Source: Cytobacillus horneckiae
Lineage (GTDB): Bacteria > Bacillota > Bacilli > Bacillales > Cytobacillaceae
Reading direction: 5' to 3'
Assembly: GCF_002835735.1 (NCBI RefSeq)
Contig: NZ_PISD01000053.1
Location: 1-42,456 of the forward strand
Length of the DNA: 42,456 nt
In this document: positions 15,193-21,792 of the stretch, piece by piece
Position numbering within the stretch: the first letter of the stretch is position 1
How the letters are laid out: each line of letters begins with the position of its first letter
Notes under the pieces: model-generated
Database searches by the model: none
What the model saw: only the letters and a program-made list of their open reading frames with translations
Told to the model about the DNA's origin: nothing
Translations under genes and position numbers: made by a program

Positions 15193-15705
15193 TTATGATT
15201 CTGTTCCTTTACTGATATGCAATGGTGGGGGAATTAACCACCCTTTTTCCTTATTAAGTTTTAACATTTTTGCACCAAACTGAGCTTTATTCATATGGAA
15301 CTGACCATACATCATTGCTACATCTTCTCTAATTGATTGTCCAATAGCCTGACTACAGGCAACCAAAGCTGCTGCGGTATCAGCAGAAATAGCTGCGCTA
15401 ATTTCCGGATCAGTGGATCTTGCTCCAACAGGAATGTCATCTAAATTTGCATTAGGACGAGCGGGTGGTGAAGGAGGAAGTCCAACACCGTTACTTTTCA
15501 ATAGTTCTTCTAATTGTTGGTTTTCAGCTTGTAGACCTTTGATTGCTTCTTCAATAAGTTTTTTTAGGTCTTCATCACCTGCGTGATTAATCAATGTTTG
15601 ATAACCGGAAATTGTACCGGTGTTTGCTAAAAGGTTGGTGAACAGACCATAAACCTCACCATAATGTAAAGGTTCATCTTTTGGGTTTCCGCTTAAAATG
15701 CCCAT
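15193..15705 (-). CDS. DUF3231 family protein
   Basis: A 170-residue all-helical protein of the DUF3231 family (PF11553), common in spore-formers as one- or two-module proteins; this is a single module. The start at ATG 15705 follows AGGGAGTG, preferred over an ATG 30 bp upstream. Features: KDEPLHYGEVYGLFTNLLAN, a Pro-rich loop (GVGLPPSPPARPNA) and the helix SIREDVAMMYGQFHMNKAQF. The fold is ferritin-like; biological role unknown. Confidence 0.85.
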   Translation of the reverse strand: MGILSGNPKDEPLHYGEVYGLFTNLLANTGTISGYQTLINHAGDEDLKKLIEEAIKGLQAENQQLEELLKSNGVGLPPSPPARPNANLDDIPVGARSTDPEISAAISADTAAALVACSQAIGQSIREDVAMMYGQFHMNKAQFGAKMLKLNKEKGWLIPPPLHISKGTES

Positions 15706-15822
15706 AATTACACTCCCTATCCTATTAAGTATCATGATTTTCTCCTTATGTAAGGATGTTGGTCACGATAGATAGTTTGTGTTTGAAATATGTAAAGTAT
15801 TCATGAATCTTAAAAAAATAAG

Positions 15823-15848
15823 AAACAAAAAGTAGGGAGAGTTAAATT
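15823..15848 (+). repeat. leader repeat, copy 2
   Basis: AAACAAAAAGTAGGGAGAG followed by TTAAATT; a variant of the shared leader. The sequence behind it runs into the peptide terminator without an ORF. Confidence 0.5.
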
Positions 15849-15871
15849 AGAGGTTAATTCTAAAAAGTTTA

Positions 15872-15915
15872 GGCTGACTGCATCTATGCAAACTATAATT
15901 TTTGTATAGTCAGCC
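15872..15915 (-). terminator. terminator of peptide gene 1
   Basis: GGCTGACT pairs with AGTCAGCC. The same GGCTGAC stem is used behind peptide gene 2 (17222-17267). Confidence 0.6.
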
Positions 15916-15935
15916 ATTATTATTTGTAACTTTGT

Positions 15936-16067
15936 TTATCTAATTAATTCGCACGCTTTACCCCATGCTCCGCATGATTGAGGTTCCATAGTTGCTGCTG
16001 AAACATTCCCAGCTAAACCAATAGTTAAGACTGCTACTAGACCTAGTCTTATTATCCATTTTTTCAA
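15936..16067 (-). CDS. secreted two-cysteine peptide 1, 43 aa
   Basis: The TTG start at 16067 lies 8 nt behind AGGAGG. The pre-peptide has MKKWIIRLGLVAVLTIGLAG as its signal sequence, an ASA-type site (NVSA) at residue 24 and a mature part of about 19 residues, TMEPQSCGAWGKACELIR after the Ala, with a C-x6-C pair. It aligns without gaps along all 43 residues to the peptide at 17276-17407, sharing the start MKK, IRLGL, PQ-x-C and x6-CE. Both have the same promoter tail (CTGCTAATATATT) and the same terminator stem. It could be a disulphide-closed signal or antimicrobial peptide; no Rap-like receptor or modification enzyme is nearby. Confidence 0.7.
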   Translation of the reverse strand: MKKWIIRLGLVAVLTIGLAGNVSAATMEPQSCGAWGKACELIR

Positions 16068-16149
16068 TATTTTCACCTCCTTTTGTATGAATCTGTAAAT
16101 ATATTAGCAGAAAAAACTTGTGTTGTTGAATAAAATTTTGTCTATTCTG

Positions 16150-16168
16150 AAAAATGATTATCATTTAC
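16150..16168. promoter_or_regulatory. possible Fur box
   Basis: The 19 bp match the Fur consensus at 15 positions on the minus strand, including the palindromic core ATGATAATCAT. It lies between peptide gene 1 and the divergent small gene at 16215. AT-rich DNA makes chance matches possible. Confidence 0.3.
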
Positions 16169-16214
16169 TATCAAGCTGACGTAAGGTAGATAAGTTAATT
16201 AGGAGGGGAAAGGA

Positions 16215-16385
16215 TTGAGGTTAAAAGTAGGAGACACGGTAAAACATGAAGATGCTGCATTCTCTGAGGATTTCCGTGCCGTGAGTAAATGTGAGAACAA
16301 AAAGGGCTTTTATATGATTCAAGGTCCTAAACCTAAATATAGTGAGTCGTTCATTGTAGCAAGGAAAAAGTTGATTAAGGCTTAG
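16215..16385 (+). CDS. hypothetical protein, 56 aa
   Basis: TTG start behind AGGAGGGG. Basic, soluble, with a small beta-rich pattern (MRLKVGDTVKHEDAAFSEDF, later FYMIQG, SFIVARKKLI). KVGD near the start resembles SH3-like KOW folds but this is weak. It is the first of three tandem small genes separated by the shared leader repeat. Confidence 0.5.
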   Translation: MRLKVGDTVKHEDAAFSEDFRAVSKCENKKGFYMIQGPKPKYSESFIVARKKLIKA

Positions 16386-16386
16386 T

Positions 16387-16410
16387 AAACAAAAGGTAGG
16401 AGGAGTTAAT
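16387..16410 (+). repeat. leader repeat, copy 3 (RBS module)
   Basis: AAACAAAAGGTAGGAGGAG followed by TTAAT, starting 1 bp behind the stop of the previous gene and 2 bp before the GTG of the next. It supplies that gene's Shine-Dalgarno sequence. Confidence 0.7.
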
Positions 16411-16412
16411 CA

Positions 16413-16586
16413 GTGGATAGTGGATGGATTATTAATTATAAAGACGGCACCGCCGTCATCCTTTCAGGAAGCAAGTATAAGGAGTATGAAAAAACTGTTG
16501 ATAAAAATACAGTGGCATGTGAAGAACATTGGTTTGACATCAAAGAAGCAATAAGAAAGCATCCATGGATTGAGGTAAATCAATAG
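16413..16586 (+). CDS. hypothetical protein, 57 aa
   Basis: GTG start directly behind leader copy 3. Sequence features: MDSGWIINYKDGTAVILSGS, a beta hairpin type, then HWFDIKEAIRKHPWIEVNQ. No signal peptide or recognised family. Its stop codon TAG forms part of leader copy 4, so it is coupled to the next gene. Confidence 0.5.
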   Translation: MDSGWIINYKDGTAVILSGSKYKEYEKTVDKNTVACEEHWFDIKEAIRKHPWIEVNQ

Positions 16587-16601
16587 GTAGGAGGAGTTAA
16601 T
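16586..16601 (+). repeat. leader repeat, copy 4 (RBS module)
   Basis: GGTAGGAGGAGTTAAT, identical to 16395-16410 and 25290-25305. It overlaps the upstream stop codon and abuts the TTG start of the next gene. Confidence 0.7.
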
Positions 16602-16925
16602 TTGGAACGAATTGAAGGTGAACTTTCTGCTTATTGTTATCAAGTAACTAGAGGAAAGGCAGTTGCTTGTATGGCTGTTCAAGAACGATATGTACAGAAG
16701 TGTATAGTAATAGTTTCTCGTGAAAATTTATTTCACATGGTTGCTCCTCTATCCGATGGCTGGGTTACATTCTGGGTTTACAAATACCCTCACATGTTAG
16801 AAATAATTAAAAATATACCTGACAAGCCAAAAACTGTTACAGATCATTGGGTATTAGGTAAGCTCTTTGGATATGATGAACTGTCAATAAGTGACTTCTT
16901 AATAAAGGAAGGTAGGAAACGTTGA
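16602..16925 (+). CDS. hypothetical protein, 107 aa
   Basis: TTG start immediately behind leader copy 4. A mixed alpha/beta soluble protein (ELSAYCYQVTRGKAVACMAV, then YVQKCIVIVSRENLFHMVAP and a C-terminal helical part KLFGYDELSISDFLIKEG). Not recognised. Last gene of the three-gene leader-repeat cluster; the terminator at 16933 follows. Confidence 0.55.
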   Translation: MERIEGELSAYCYQVTRGKAVACMAVQERYVQKCIVIVSRENLFHMVAPLSDGWVTFWVYKYPHMLEIIKNIPDKPKTVTDHWVLGKLFGYDELSISDFLIKEGRKR

Positions 16926-16932
16926 ATAAAAA

Positions 16933-16950
16933 AGCACCATTAAAGGTGCT
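16933..16950. terminator. bidirectional terminator
   Basis: AGCACC pairs with GGTGCT. The minus strand continues TTTTTT and the convergent zinc-ribbon gene's stop codon sits in the loop. Confidence 0.75.
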
Positions 16951-17137
16951 GAAAATTTAATTTACTTGGATTCGAAATTTTAATAGATAGCACCTCTCCA
17001 CAATCTAAGCAGAAAGTATAAATTTTTTCAGAACCAATTGTAAACTTTTTATCTAATGGTCGGATATTTATGTAGTCACTTCCTCGGGCAAATGATGTTC
17101 CTCCACATTGAGTGCATTTTTTGTCTGTTGGATTCAT
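16940..17137 (-). CDS. zinc-ribbon protein, 65 aa
   Basis: Two CxxC knuckles (CTQC and CLDC) 31 residues apart, the pattern of single zinc-ribbon proteins common in Bacillus (MNPTDKKCTQCGGTSFARGS, then TFCLDCGEVLSIKI). AGGTGAT precedes the ATG. Likely nucleic-acid binding; cargo inside the prophage. Confidence 0.7.
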   Translation of the reverse strand: MNPTDKKCTQCGGTSFARGSDYINIRPLDKKFTIGSEKIYTFCLDCGEVLSIKISNPSKLNFQHL

Positions 17138-17191
17138 TTTTTATCACCTCTTAATAAATAGTTACGATTTATTTATAAAAAGGTTTCAAGT

Positions 17192-17215
17192 AAACAAAAG
17201 ATAGAAGGAGTCAAT
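17192..17215 (+). repeat. leader repeat, copy 5
   Basis: AAACAAAAGATAGAAGGAG followed by TCAAT and TTG, a variant that opens only 13 codons before a stop inside the terminator of peptide gene 2. It looks like a leader that lost its ORF. Confidence 0.5.
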
Positions 17216-17221
17216 TTGAAG

Positions 17222-17267
17222 AAGGCTGACAAACGGGATAGTAATTTACAAGGTTGAAGTCAGCCTT
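17222..17267 (-). terminator. terminator of peptide gene 2
   Basis: AAGGCTGAC pairs with GTCAGCCTT, the same stem type as behind peptide gene 1. Confidence 0.6.
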
Positions 17268-17275
17268 GAGAGAAA

Positions 17276-17407
17276 TTATTTGTCAAACTCGCATAAATTT
17301 GTACCTATAGAACAACCTTGCGGGTCAACCTTTGCAGCGGAAACAGTAGTTGTCAAAGCAAAGGATAAAACTGTTATTAAGCCTAGTCTTATCAATAACT
17401 TTTTCAT
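17276..17407 (-). CDS. secreted two-cysteine peptide 2, 43 aa
   Basis: ATG at 17407 behind GGAGGTGAG. Same length and layout as peptide 1: signal sequence MKKLLIRLGLITVLSFALTT, a VSA site at residue 24, and a mature C-terminus AKVDPQGCSIGTNLCEFDK with a C-x6-C pair. Hydrophobic-core residues differ while the pattern is kept, so both have diverged under constraint on format. The TAATATATTAGCAG motif upstream (plus strand) is shared with peptide 1. Role unknown: peptide signal, bacteriocin-like peptide or lysogenic-conversion factor are all possible. Confidence 0.7.
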   Translation of the reverse strand: MKKLLIRLGLITVLSFALTTTVSAAKVDPQGCSIGTNLCEFDK

Positions 17408-17495
17408 AATCTCACCTCCTTATAGTTATTCGATAATATATTAGCAGTTATTGGAAGAATATTAAACATATTTTTGTATTTTTCTGGTAAAATAG

Positions 17496-17515
17496 TTACT
17501 TATAACTATAAGTAA
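17496..17515. promoter_or_regulatory. perfect-arm operator-like palindrome
   Basis: TTACTTAT-AACT-ATAAGTAA has 8-bp perfect arms and lies 14 bp before the TTG start at 17530, between divergent genes. Binding protein unknown. Confidence 0.45.
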
Positions 17516-17529
17516 AGCGAGGGGTAAAC

Positions 17530-17799
17530 TTGGAATTTACAAAACGATTTAATCAGATCAAAGATAGGATTGAGCGGTTAGAGGAGCACAGTGTTAATGG
17601 ATATGTAAAATTAAATGTATTTACTTTGACCAACGATATAGAGTGGCTTTGCCATGTAGTTCATCTTCAACAAGAGGAGATAGTAAGGCTAGAAAAAGAA
17701 AATTTAAGATATTTTCAAGCGTTAAATCAAATAGAACCTATTCATAAAAGTGGAAAGGTTAAGCAAATAGCAAGAGAAGCTTTAGGAAACAAAGGATAG
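17530..17799 (+). CDS. coiled-coil hypothetical protein, 89 aa
   Basis: TTG start behind GAGGGG. The N-terminal half reads RFNQIKDRIERLEEHSV and the middle VVHLQQEEIVRLEKENLRYF has leucine/valine heptads, so a coiled coil is likely. No TM segment. It overlaps nothing and follows a palindromic operator-like site. The stop codon lies inside a degenerate leader-repeat copy (17787-17801). Confidence 0.55.
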   Translation: MEFTKRFNQIKDRIERLEEHSVNGYVKLNVFTLTNDIEWLCHVVHLQQEEIVRLEKENLRYFQALNQIEPIHKSGKVKQIAREALGNKG

Positions 17800-17901
17800 A
17801 TAAAGTACAGTATTTAATAAATGAACAAAATTCTTCCCGGAATATTAGATGTTAATATAGTAAAATAGTCATGAAATTTAATGGGGAGATAGGTGACTTT
17901 T

Positions 17902-18367
17902 GTGAAGTGGATTAAATATATCAGACAAAAAAAAGAAAAAAGAGATTTACAAAGATAATTATATAGGTAGTGAGATAGAGGTTTATAAGCAAATAAAAGA
18001 ACATATTGTTTCTGTAGAAAAAAAATTAAATTATACAGGTGCAAGATTGTTGCCCTTGACATTTTTGGTAGGAATTATAACTCCAATTTTTGTATCAGTA
18101 TTTTTTAAAGATGACAATGAAAAAGCACTTTTAATTCAGTTTAAAAATAGTGTGGAGGATTTCACAACTCAAATCAATGATATATTTATGATTATTTTGT
18201 ATGGACTTTTACTATTATTAACAATCATCATCATGTTTGTAATAACCGTGATGTGGATAATTTTTTTATTTCAATCTTTTGATAATAGATTCAGGAACTC
18301 AATATATAAAATAAGTATGATAAATGAAATATTAGATGGAAAGATTAAAGATTTAGAAAAAGATTAA
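17902..18367 (+). pseudogene. two-TM protein with poly-A frameshift
   Basis: GTG 17902 opens MKWIKYIRQKKEKRDLQR and stops. The frame is lost around a run of eight A (17927-17934). In the other frame the protein runs uninterrupted through KEIYKDNYIGSEIEVYKQ, a TM segment LLPLTFLVGIITPIFVSVFF, a second TM segment LYGLLLLLTIIIMFVITVMW and a charged C-terminus, about 155 residues in total. Without the shift it would be an ordinary membrane protein of unknown function. A short product could start at TTG 18047. Confidence 0.6.
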
Positions 18368-18479
18368 AAGCCAGGACTTCTCCCGGCTCATCCAACTAAA
18401 TTATATCATGGGAGGGGTCCTCGCCCCCTTTAGTTTATAATAATTCGTATAACCAGAATATTTTACCATTCAACCCTTA

Positions 18480-18878
18480 TCATTCTTTTGAAATCGGTTG
18501 AAATAAGTCAAATGCGTTACCATACAAATCTTCGAAACCTACGCCTTTTCCGCCTGGAACATTTTTCGGTTCCCCATGAAAGGTCACGCCACGGTCTTTC
18601 ATTTCAAGATAGTCCTTTTCAATATCGTCACTTAAAAACATGATTAACACCTGGTTTGCTGCTTGTCTACCAATAATCGCTTTTTGCCCCGGTGTGTCTG
18701 CTTTGACTAATTCTAGTCTCGTTTCATTTGCAGAATTCGGTGAAACAGTTAGGTACTTCCACCCCGGTGAAAACTCTATTTCATCACGAACAATGAACCC
18801 TAATTTTTGGGTATAAAATTGTTTTGCTTTTTCAAGATCCTTAACTAAAATAGAAACTTGGGATGCTTGTGTAATCAT
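18480..18878 (-). CDS. VOC family protein, second copy
   Basis: A 132-residue glyoxalase-fold protein: SQVSILVKDLEKAKQFYTQK, then WKYLTVSPNSANETRLELVK and the C-terminal half with FEDLYGNAFDLFQP. This type is annotated as glyoxalase superfamily or PhnB-like. Well-placed AGGAGG. It shares only the fold with the first VOC protein. Last intact gene before the right att copy. Confidence 0.85.
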   Translation of the reverse strand: MITQASQVSILVKDLEKAKQFYTQKLGFIVRDEIEFSPGWKYLTVSPNSANETRLELVKADTPGQKAIIGRQAANQVLIMFLSDDIEKDYLEMKDRGVTFHGEPKNVPGGKGVGFEDLYGNAFDLFQPISKE

Positions 18879-19515
18879 CTCAACATTCCTCCTCTATCAA
18901 TTATCTTACCAACTATTAGCCAAAAAAACACATTATCAGACATTTAATATATACTTTTTAATTTCTCAAGTTTCTGTTCTATCAAATCCCAAATCGCCCC
19001 CTCTTTTTATTGCTCTTATTCGCTCATTTTGATGTAATATCCTTCTTTCACTAACCTACCCAGTTTGTTGAATAATTAGTTATTGATCTCAAATGTGCTT
19101 AAGGAGGTAGGGAGTGCAATTTAATACTTTAAAAAATGCTGAAAAAACAACTTTCGGCAACAGTTCAGCCACAGGCATTTTTTAACAATCATTTTGGATA
19201 AGACAAAAATAAAGGAAGCCAAGATAAATCAAGGTTTCTTGGTATAGAGAATAAGGGCTCGAACTCCTGACCTCATTGTTCCTAGAGTAAAGATTATTGG
19301 TCGAGAAAATGATAATTGTGTAAATTAAAAAATGGCAGTTCTAACTTCCGGCAAACCTTTTTAATCAAAGTTTATCGGCTGAACTTTAATTGTCGTCAAA
19401 AGTCGTCATCTTGTTTCAAAACTAAACCTAAAATATCCTACAAGTGGTTTATAGAAGCTTAATTTATATAGCTTTATAGTATGTGAACTATCTATACCTT
19501 AATAAGGATGTTACA
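18879..19515. other. gene-free right end of the prophage
   Basis: No credible ORF. Contents: a long AAAAAATGC...GCATTTTTT hairpin (19131-19183) with an inner GCTGAA/TTCAGC stem, probably a bidirectional terminator; a weak T-arm-like stretch on the minus strand near 19258-19290; and the two GTCGTCA repeats (19392-19398 and 19402-19408), about 110 bp from the att core. Confidence 0.55.
19392..19408 (+). repeat. GTCGTCA arm-type repeats, right inner end
   Basis: Two direct copies 3 nt apart, mirroring the pair inside the left end. Probable integrase arm sites. Confidence 0.5.
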
Positions 19516-19561
19516 TTGACAGGGTAGAGGTCGCTGGTTCGAACCCAGTCGGAATCATACT
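19516..19561 (+). repeat. att copy 2: 3' fragment of tRNA-Val(GAC)
   Basis: 46 bp identical to 3761-3806, from the anticodon loop (TTGAC) through the T arm and acceptor strand. Upstream sequence (GTTACA) does not continue the anticodon stem, so less of the tRNA is kept here than at copy 1. Confidence 0.85.
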
Positions 19562-19572
19562 AATAAACGTTG

Positions 19573-19620
19573 AAATGGCGCTATTCCTAGATTATCTGGA
19601 GTAGCGCCATTTTCTTTTTT
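19573..19620 (+). terminator. terminator behind att copy 2
   Basis: AAATGGCGCTA (19573-19583) pairs perfectly with TAGCGCCATTT (19602-19612) and is followed by TTCTTTTTTT. It is placed as a tRNA transcript terminator. Confidence 0.8.
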
Positions 19621-19628
19621 TGTTATAT

Positions 19629-19674
19629 GGGCAACGTTTTTTATTTTTCATTATTTGAGCAACTTATGGGCAAC
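19629..19674 (+). repeat. integrase arm-type repeats, outer right
   Basis: GGGCAAC at 19629-19635 and 19668-19674, GAGCAAC at 19657-19663. The last two have the same order and 4-nt spacing as the pair at 3635-3652. Confidence 0.55.
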
Positions 19675-19684
19675 AAGCTAATTT

Positions 19685-19972
19685 TTTATAAGGTGGTTAT
19701 CCATTGCTTTAACTGCTTCAATTTGCATAGTTTCTAATACATGCGAATATATATCTAATGTAATAACCACCCAACTATGCCCAGTCTTTCACTTATTACT
19801 TTAATATTTACTCCATTTTCTAAAAGAAAAGTAGCATAAGTATGTCGTAAGTCATGAAATGTTATTTTAGGTAATTTAGCTTTTTCAGTTAAACTATAGA
19901 ATGATCTTAATAAATTTCTTGGGTTAATTGGTGTACCTGTTTCTGTACATATGACTAAGTATTTTGTATCTA
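19685..19972 (-). pseudogene. integrase relic of a second element
   Basis: Only the catalytic C-terminus remains: TPINPRNLLRSFYSLTEKAK, the FHDLRHTYAT box, VISERLG and, after a 1-nt frameshift, GHSWVVITLDIYSHVLE with the nucleophile Tyr. The N-terminus is cut off at a junction near 19972 with unrelated DNA. It differs clearly from the left-end integrase, and it adjoins the GGGCAAC repeats, so it belonged to a different tRNA-Val element. Confidence 0.8.
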
Positions 19973-20003
19973 TAATAAGACCAAAGAAAAAGCAATTTTT
20001 TCG

Positions 20004-20306
20004 ATGGAATTTTTTCCTTTGTACTCTTCAATGAAAAGGGACATTAATACAAACAGTATAAAGTTGGAGCTATTATATGTCCATGATGAATCCTTAAGAC
20101 GAAAAGGAATCACAGGATATTACATCGATAAACTTAAGAGACTTGCAATTGATGTAGGTGTCGAATGTATTTATGTTGTTGCAAATGTAAGTGTTGATAA
20201 TTTTTCAAAAGACAAAAAAGGGAATGCTCTATCTCAAAATGATTTAGAGGAATACTACAAAAGAAAAAGTTCTCCCGAAATGCCAATAATAATTATGGAT
20301 AAATAA
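20004..20306 (+). pseudogene. GNAT-like fragment
   Basis: One hundred codons from an ATG without a good RBS; the frame is open further upstream to a stop near 19960, suggesting a cut N-terminus. LYVHDESLRRKGITGYYIDK resembles the acetyl-CoA loop and following helix of GNAT enzymes (R-R-K-G-I-T-G in place of Q-x-x-G-x-G), followed by a beta strand CIYVVANVS. Probably the C-terminal part of an acetyltransferase truncated at the integrase-relic junction. Confidence 0.45.
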
Positions 20307-20374
20307 AACAAGTCCTTTGCATAAAGCAGGGGACTTGTTTTATTTAAGATGAAGAGATTATCTAAAAATAATAT

Positions 20375-20959
20375 TTAAGCTCTCTCAGTAATACCGTTTA
20401 CATACCATGTGCTCTTGGAAATTTTCAAACCAGATTCACTATTAGTGATTTCAATGGCATATTGAGTATTTGTCTCTTTTTCAAATTGTTCTGGTGAAAA
20501 TTGAACTTCTGCTTCTTGGTTCGCAAAAGCATAATCCCAATTAATATTTTCACCTATTTTTTCTATAGTATTGATGATATTTTTTTCTACTGATTCTAAA
20601 CTATCTACATCATAATTACTTAATATATCAACTTCTTCAAATTCAAAGCCAAAGCTATAATAACTATTTTCATGTTTTTCAATCTTAAGCAGCCCATCTA
20701 TAAAGAGGTTTCCAAATGGAAAATTATTAAATGAAAGCTTCAAATAATAAAAGTCAGGTGATTTATCCATTATATTCTCCAAAAATGTCTGGTTAGGATT
20801 ATTGTAATCTATTCCATTAAATCCTTCTTCATCATTAGAAATATGTAAAGAAGAAAAACCAATAGAATTATTTAAAAAATAATTTAAGAGTGAGGAAAAA
20901 TTATTTTTCAAAGTAGATAAATCGCTTTTAACAAAAATCACATTCATTGTTGCACCCAT
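20375..20959 (-). CDS. probable immunity protein for the colicin D-like toxin
   Basis: A 194-residue acidic soluble protein, 26 bp behind the toxin gene in the same orientation, with AAAGGTGG before the ATG. No signal peptide, so it stays in the cytoplasm, where a tRNase toxin would act. Sequence is alpha/beta with many Asn, Glu and Phe (GFEFEEVDILSNYDVDSLES). I do not recognise the family by motif; the immunity role rests on gene order, acidity and location. Confidence 0.6.
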   Translation of the reverse strand: MGATMNVIFVKSDLSTLKNNFSSLLNYFLNNSIGFSSLHISNDEEGFNGIDYNNPNQTFLENIMDKSPDFYYLKLSFNNFPFGNLFIDGLLKIEKHENSYYSFGFEFEEVDILSNYDVDSLESVEKNIINTIEKIGENINWDYAFANQEAEVQFSPEQFEKETNTQYAIEITNSESGLKISKSTWYVNGITERA

Positions 20960-20985
20960 AATATAATGACCACCTTTATTTAATA

Positions 20986-21540
20986 TTATTGCTTCTTAGC
21001 CTTCATTCCATTGCTTCTATGATAACTGCCTTGAGCGTCTGTGTATTTCCATCCTGAGATAAAATCACCTTGTGTATTAGTATAAACGAAATTATCACCT
21101 TTAAAAAACACAAAAACATCCTGTCCGCTGTATTTTGATAGATAAATTTCTGTAGAGTCTCTAACGTGATCTCTTAATGCATCTTCAAATTTCGCACGAT
21201 TGATTAAGTTGTAATTACCAGTTACGCCAAAGTCTTTTGCATGTTTAAATTTCTTTTGTAGTTGAGATGCACTAGCTGAATATTTTATTGCATATTCAAT
21301 CCCCTTTTTAGCACCAGTGGTTATTAATAATCTTAATGCTAATGCTGGTAAAATCATTGGCTGTACTTCCCCATTTAATGACTCAGTACTTTCAGGAATT
21401 TGAATTGTTGACGGAACTGTAACCTCAACAGATGATGCTTCCTTAGTTGGTGTTTCTGCATTGGCGAATAACGGCCCTAAAGAAGAAACCATTAATACAA
21501 ATACCATAAAGATCGATAGTGCTTTAAAAATCCCTTTCAT
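20986..21540 (-). CDS. secreted toxin with colicin D-like RNase domain
   Basis: 184 residues. Residues 1-28 are a Sec signal peptide ending in ANA. Residues 29-60 are a Ser/Thr/Pro-rich propeptide-like stretch and 61-85 a hydrophobic preamble (PMILPALALRLLITTGAKKG) of the kind seen in Bacillus secreted polymorphic toxins. Residues about 96-184 resemble the colicin D C-terminal domain: FKHAKDFGVTGNYNLINRAK and later GDFISGWKY. Colicin D cleaves tRNA-Arg in the anticodon loop; His100 and His124 are catalytic candidates. RBS GGAGAG. The family call is from recalled domain patterns. Confidence 0.65.
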   Translation of the reverse strand: MKGIFKALSIFMVFVLMVSSLGPLFANAETPTKEASSVEVTVPSTIQIPESTESLNGEVQPMILPALALRLLITTGAKKGIEYAIKYSASASQLQKKFKHAKDFGVTGNYNLINRAKFEDALRDHVRDSTEIYLSKYSGQDVFVFFKGDNFVYTNTQGDFISGWKYTDAQGSYHRSNGMKAKKQ

Positions 21541-21773
21541 TGTTTGATGCTCTCCTTTTCTGTAAATATTTTACTTACAAATGGAAGTATATAACATATA
21601 ATGACAAATTAATAGACTATTAACTGCTAATATTTTTTAAATTAATTTTTTAAAAAATATATAAATAATTACAAAATAAAGTATAATCGGCTTACCTAAC
21701 TTTTAGAAAATTGTACTTTTGGGTAATGTTTGTTAGGTTAAAGAATCTTTCGGTAAGTTTTATTGAAATAAAA

Positions 21774-21792
21774 AAGACCCACTAGGGGTCTT
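21774..21792 (-). terminator. terminator of the 86-aa gene
   Basis: AAGACCC pairs with GGGTCTT, and the minus strand continues TTTTTATTT. Confidence 0.75.

Larger units (their letters stand above)
3761..19561. mobile_element. defective skin-like prophage integrated at tRNA-Val
   Basis: Bounded by a 46-bp exact direct repeat. An integrase lies just inside the left end, followed by cargo, an immunity region, early genes of the yqaI/yqaJ/dnaD/rusA type and more cargo. GTCGTCA pairs lie just inside both ends (3874-3891 and 19392-19408), as expected for arm sites of this element's own integrase. No capsid, terminase, portal, tail, holin or conjugation genes are present, and key early genes are broken, so it is defective without help. 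Confidence 0.8.

Noticed and set aside
16387..16410. Integron attC sites between the small genes
   Set aside because: The repeats lack the inverted-repeat core sites of attC and coincide with ribosome-binding sites; no integron integrase is present.
15936..17407. AimP (arbitrium) or Phr signalling peptide genes
   Set aside because: Those peptides lack the paired cysteines and end in short processed C-termini, and no AimR/Rap TPR receptor gene is adjacent.
19258..19290. A second tRNA or tRNA fragment on the minus strand (GAGTTCGAGCCC-like T arm)
   Set aside because: The T stem does not pair properly and no anticodon or D arm could be built; at most a relic.
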